From Planctomycetaceae bacterium (GTDB taxonomy: Bacteria > Planctomycetota > Planctomycetia > Pirellulales > Pirellulaceae): a stretch of 8,735 nucleotides of DNA. The notes under the pieces are model-generated. The model made no database searches. It was given only the letters and a program-made list of their open reading frames with translations, and was not told where the DNA came from. The stretch covers positions 1-8,735 of the forward strand of contig JABHUV010000025.1 in the NCBI GenBank assembly GCA_018658605.1, read 5' to 3'. A program made the translations under genes and the position numbers. This document shows positions 7,477 through 8,735 of this stretch, piece by piece. How positions within the stretch are numbered: the first letter of the stretch is position 1; each line of letters begins with the position of its first letter.

Positions 7477-8352
7477 CTATTCCTCCGCGTCTTCTGATCC
7501 AGCAGAGCTGGATTCGTCAGCATCATCACCAAGTTCCCAGCGGACGAATTGAAGGAGTTTCATTTCTTTGCTATCCGCGAATTTGCCGACGGATTGGGTG
7601 TCGTCTTTTACGTAAGTCTGTTCGGATAGCACGCCTTGGCTTTCCAAGAAATTCCGCATGCGACCTGCGACCATTTGATCGACGATGTTTTCAGGTTTAC
7701 CTTCAGCCAATGCTGCATCCCGTAGTGATTGACGCTCGGCGTCGACTACTTCTTGAGGCAGATCATCTGCTTTTGCAACCGTTGGTCGCATCGCTGCAAT
7801 GTGCATGCAGATATCTCGAGCAGATTCTTCATCGCCACCTTCGACTGCTAATATAACTCCAGAGATAGTGCCTGCGTTATGCACATAGCCAGCACATCCA
7901 CTTTCGATGCGTACGATTCGACCAATATTGAACACTTCGCGGATACGATTGAAAATTTCATCTTTGACTTCAGCTAATGTCATGCCGTCTTTGCTTGGGC
8001 ATGGTAATGCCAATAAAGCGTCTGCATCAGTCGCACTTGGATTTTCGGCTGCGGCTTGTGCTAAATCATCAGCATATTGAATGAAGTCTTCGTGTGTCGT
8101 AACTGGAGCGCTTTCGCACTTTAATTCGACCATTGCACAAGCGGATTTATCCAAACCCAAGTATTGACCAAAACGGCCAAAGTCGGTTGTGCGACCAGAT
8201 CGCTTCTCGAAGATTTCTGCTCCTCGGTCACGCAACCAATTGATCGCTGCTTGTGTATCGCCGTCGCATTCAGTGAGTGCTTTTTTGCAGTCCATCATGG
8301 GAAGGCCAGTTTTGTCTCGAAGTTCTTTGACTAATGCAGCTGTTACTGCCAT
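7477..8352 (-). CDS. tsf: Translation elongation factor Ts
   Basis: 291 residues. EF-Ts exchanges GDP for GTP on EF-Tu. The N-terminal UBA-like domain carries signature 1, LRDKTGLPMMDCKKAL (11-26), with Leu-Pro where many bacteria have Ala-Gly. The later part (for example SGCAGYVHNAGTISGVILAV, 151-170, and MHIAAMRP, 183-190) follows the EF-Ts core and dimerisation region, and YVKDDTQSVGKF (247-258) the C-terminal module. Signature 2 deviates: instead of the common NCETDFV it reads KCESAPV (78-84), losing the Asp-Phe pair that contacts EF-Tu. The last 20 residues form an acidic, serine-rich tail. I chose the ATG at 8352-8350 rather than the ATG 12 codons upstream because AAGGAG lies 7 nt before it and the protein then begins MAVTAALVKELR like its family. 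Confidence 0.97.
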   Translation of the reverse strand: MAVTAALVKELRDKTGLPMMDCKKALTECDGDTQAAINWLRDRGAEIFEKRSGRTTDFGRFGQYLGLDKSACAMVELKCESAPVTTHEDFIQYADDLAQAAAENPSATDADALLALPCPSKDGMTLAEVKDEIFNRIREVFNIGRIVRIESGCAGYVHNAGTISGVILAVEGGDEESARDICMHIAAMRPTVAKADDLPQEVVDAERQSLRDAALAEGKPENIVDQMVAGRMRNFLESQGVLSEQTYVKDDTQSVGKFADSKEMKLLQFVRWELGDDADESSSAGSEDAEE

Positions 8353-8645
8353 GTCATTTCTCCTTGAATTGGAATTAGTATGCCGCAAGTGGGCGTTTGG
8401 CCCGCTGGCGAGTTAGTAAATTTTAATTAGTTATAAATGTCGGCTGTTCGTAGTAGCGATTCATTACGTTTCGTTTTCGTGATGTTCTTGCATCGCTATG
8501 TATTCGTAATATCCTTCGTTGTCCTTCTGGTGTACTTTCATGTTTTGCGAACACAACCCAATTCAGGGTGGGATAGATCGTAAACACCGCAAAGGTCACA
8601 GCTTTGAGGGAATTTGGGGCAATGATTAACGACCCCGCCCAGCGA
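8353..8645. other. Long rpsB-tsf intergenic region (293 bp)
   Basis: No recognisable gene. After the rpsB stop there is no convincing terminator. A 25-codon minus-strand ORF (8464-8541) without a Shine-Dalgarno is the only coding candidate. Nearer tsf, a small GGGC/GCCC hairpin (8391-8403) precedes an A/T-rich stretch with a TATAAC (about 8428-8433, minus strand) that lacks a matching -35. The region could hold a tsf promoter or leader regulation, but none can be demonstrated by eye. Confidence 0.5.
8360..8365 (-). promoter_or_regulatory. Shine-Dalgarno of tsf (decides the start)
   Basis: AAGGAG on the minus strand, with a 7-nt spacer to the ATG at 8352. It lies inside the longer alternative frame starting at 8388, which has no comparable site, so the shorter protein is the right one. 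Confidence 0.85.
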
Positions 8646-8735
8646 CTACTCGTCTTCTTCAGCAGGTGCTTCTTCAGCAGGTGCTTCTTCAGCAGGTGCT
8701 TCTTCAGCAGGTGCTTCTTCAGCAGGTGCTTCTTC
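8646..8735 (-). CDS. rpsB: C-terminal tail of probable 30S ribosomal protein S2 (5' part beyond window)
   Basis: Only the last 29 codons and the TAG stop (8648-8646) are in the window; the frame stays open to the right edge. They encode five copies of Glu-Glu-Ala-Pro-Ala followed by Glu-Glu-Asp-Glu, an acidic and surely disordered tail. The tail itself is not diagnostic. The call rests on position: the gene directly before tsf on the same strand is rpsB in nearly all bacteria, and S2 proteins with added low-complexity acidic C-termini are known. A different gene ending in such a tail cannot be excluded from this sequence alone. Confidence 0.72.
   Translation of the reverse strand, partial: EEAPAEEAPAEEAPAEEAPAEEAPAEEDE
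8661..8735 (-). repeat. rpsB: Perfect 15-bp tandem repeat, at least five units, in the rpsB tail
   Basis: The coding-strand unit GAAGAAGCACCTGCT occurs five times without a single mismatch and continues as a 6-bp partial unit to 8655. It reaches the window edge, so the real copy number is unknown. Each unit is in frame and adds five residues. Confidence 0.97.

Noticed and set aside
8391..8403. GGGC/GCCC hairpin in the tsf leader
   Set aside because: The core is only 4 bp with a mismatch beyond it and there is no T-run. It may be chance and does not match any leader element I know.

Overview
The window looks like a piece of a planctomycete chromosome, possibly Pirellulaceae-like. This is inferred from three things: the gene mix, an EF-Ts with unusual family features, and a membrane protein carrying iterated zinc ribbons. 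Nothing here is a formal taxonomic marker. Base composition is moderate (roughly half G+C by eye) and looks uniform. I see no mobile element, tRNA, rRNA or CRISPR.

Layout from left to right: (1) the first 272 codons of a zeta-crystallin-type quinone oxidoreductase, minus strand, running off the left edge; (2) a 272-bp divergent intergenic region with candidate promoters on both strands; (3) a complete PGM2-like phosphohexomutase on the plus strand; (4) from 2987 to the right edge everything is on the minus strand. In transcription order this last block is the 3' end of a probable rpsB (ribosomal protein S2, tail only), tsf (EF-Ts), pyrH (UMP kinase), frr (ribosome recycling factor), an exported glycerophosphodiester phosphodiesterase, and a 639-residue protein with four zinc ribbons and about six membrane segments.

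The order rpsB-tsf-pyrH-frr is the classical bacterial translation cluster, here split into smaller units. A strong intrinsic terminator lies just after tsf, and a good sigma70-like promoter lies in the 150-bp gap before frr. The two genes after frr follow at 81 and 44 bp on the same strand and may be co-transcribed with it. The rpsB-tsf gap is unusually long (about 293 bp) and holds only a 25-codon ORF of doubtful reality.

Most genes are ordinary housekeeping. The points worth a second look are: the EF-Ts whose EF-Tu-contacting Asp-Phe motif is replaced by Ala-Pro; a UMP kinase with His where a UMP-binding Asp is expected; a ribosomal protein tail built from perfect 15-bp DNA repeats; and the duplicated zinc-ribbon membrane protein of unknown function. 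I found no clear new defence or mobile system.
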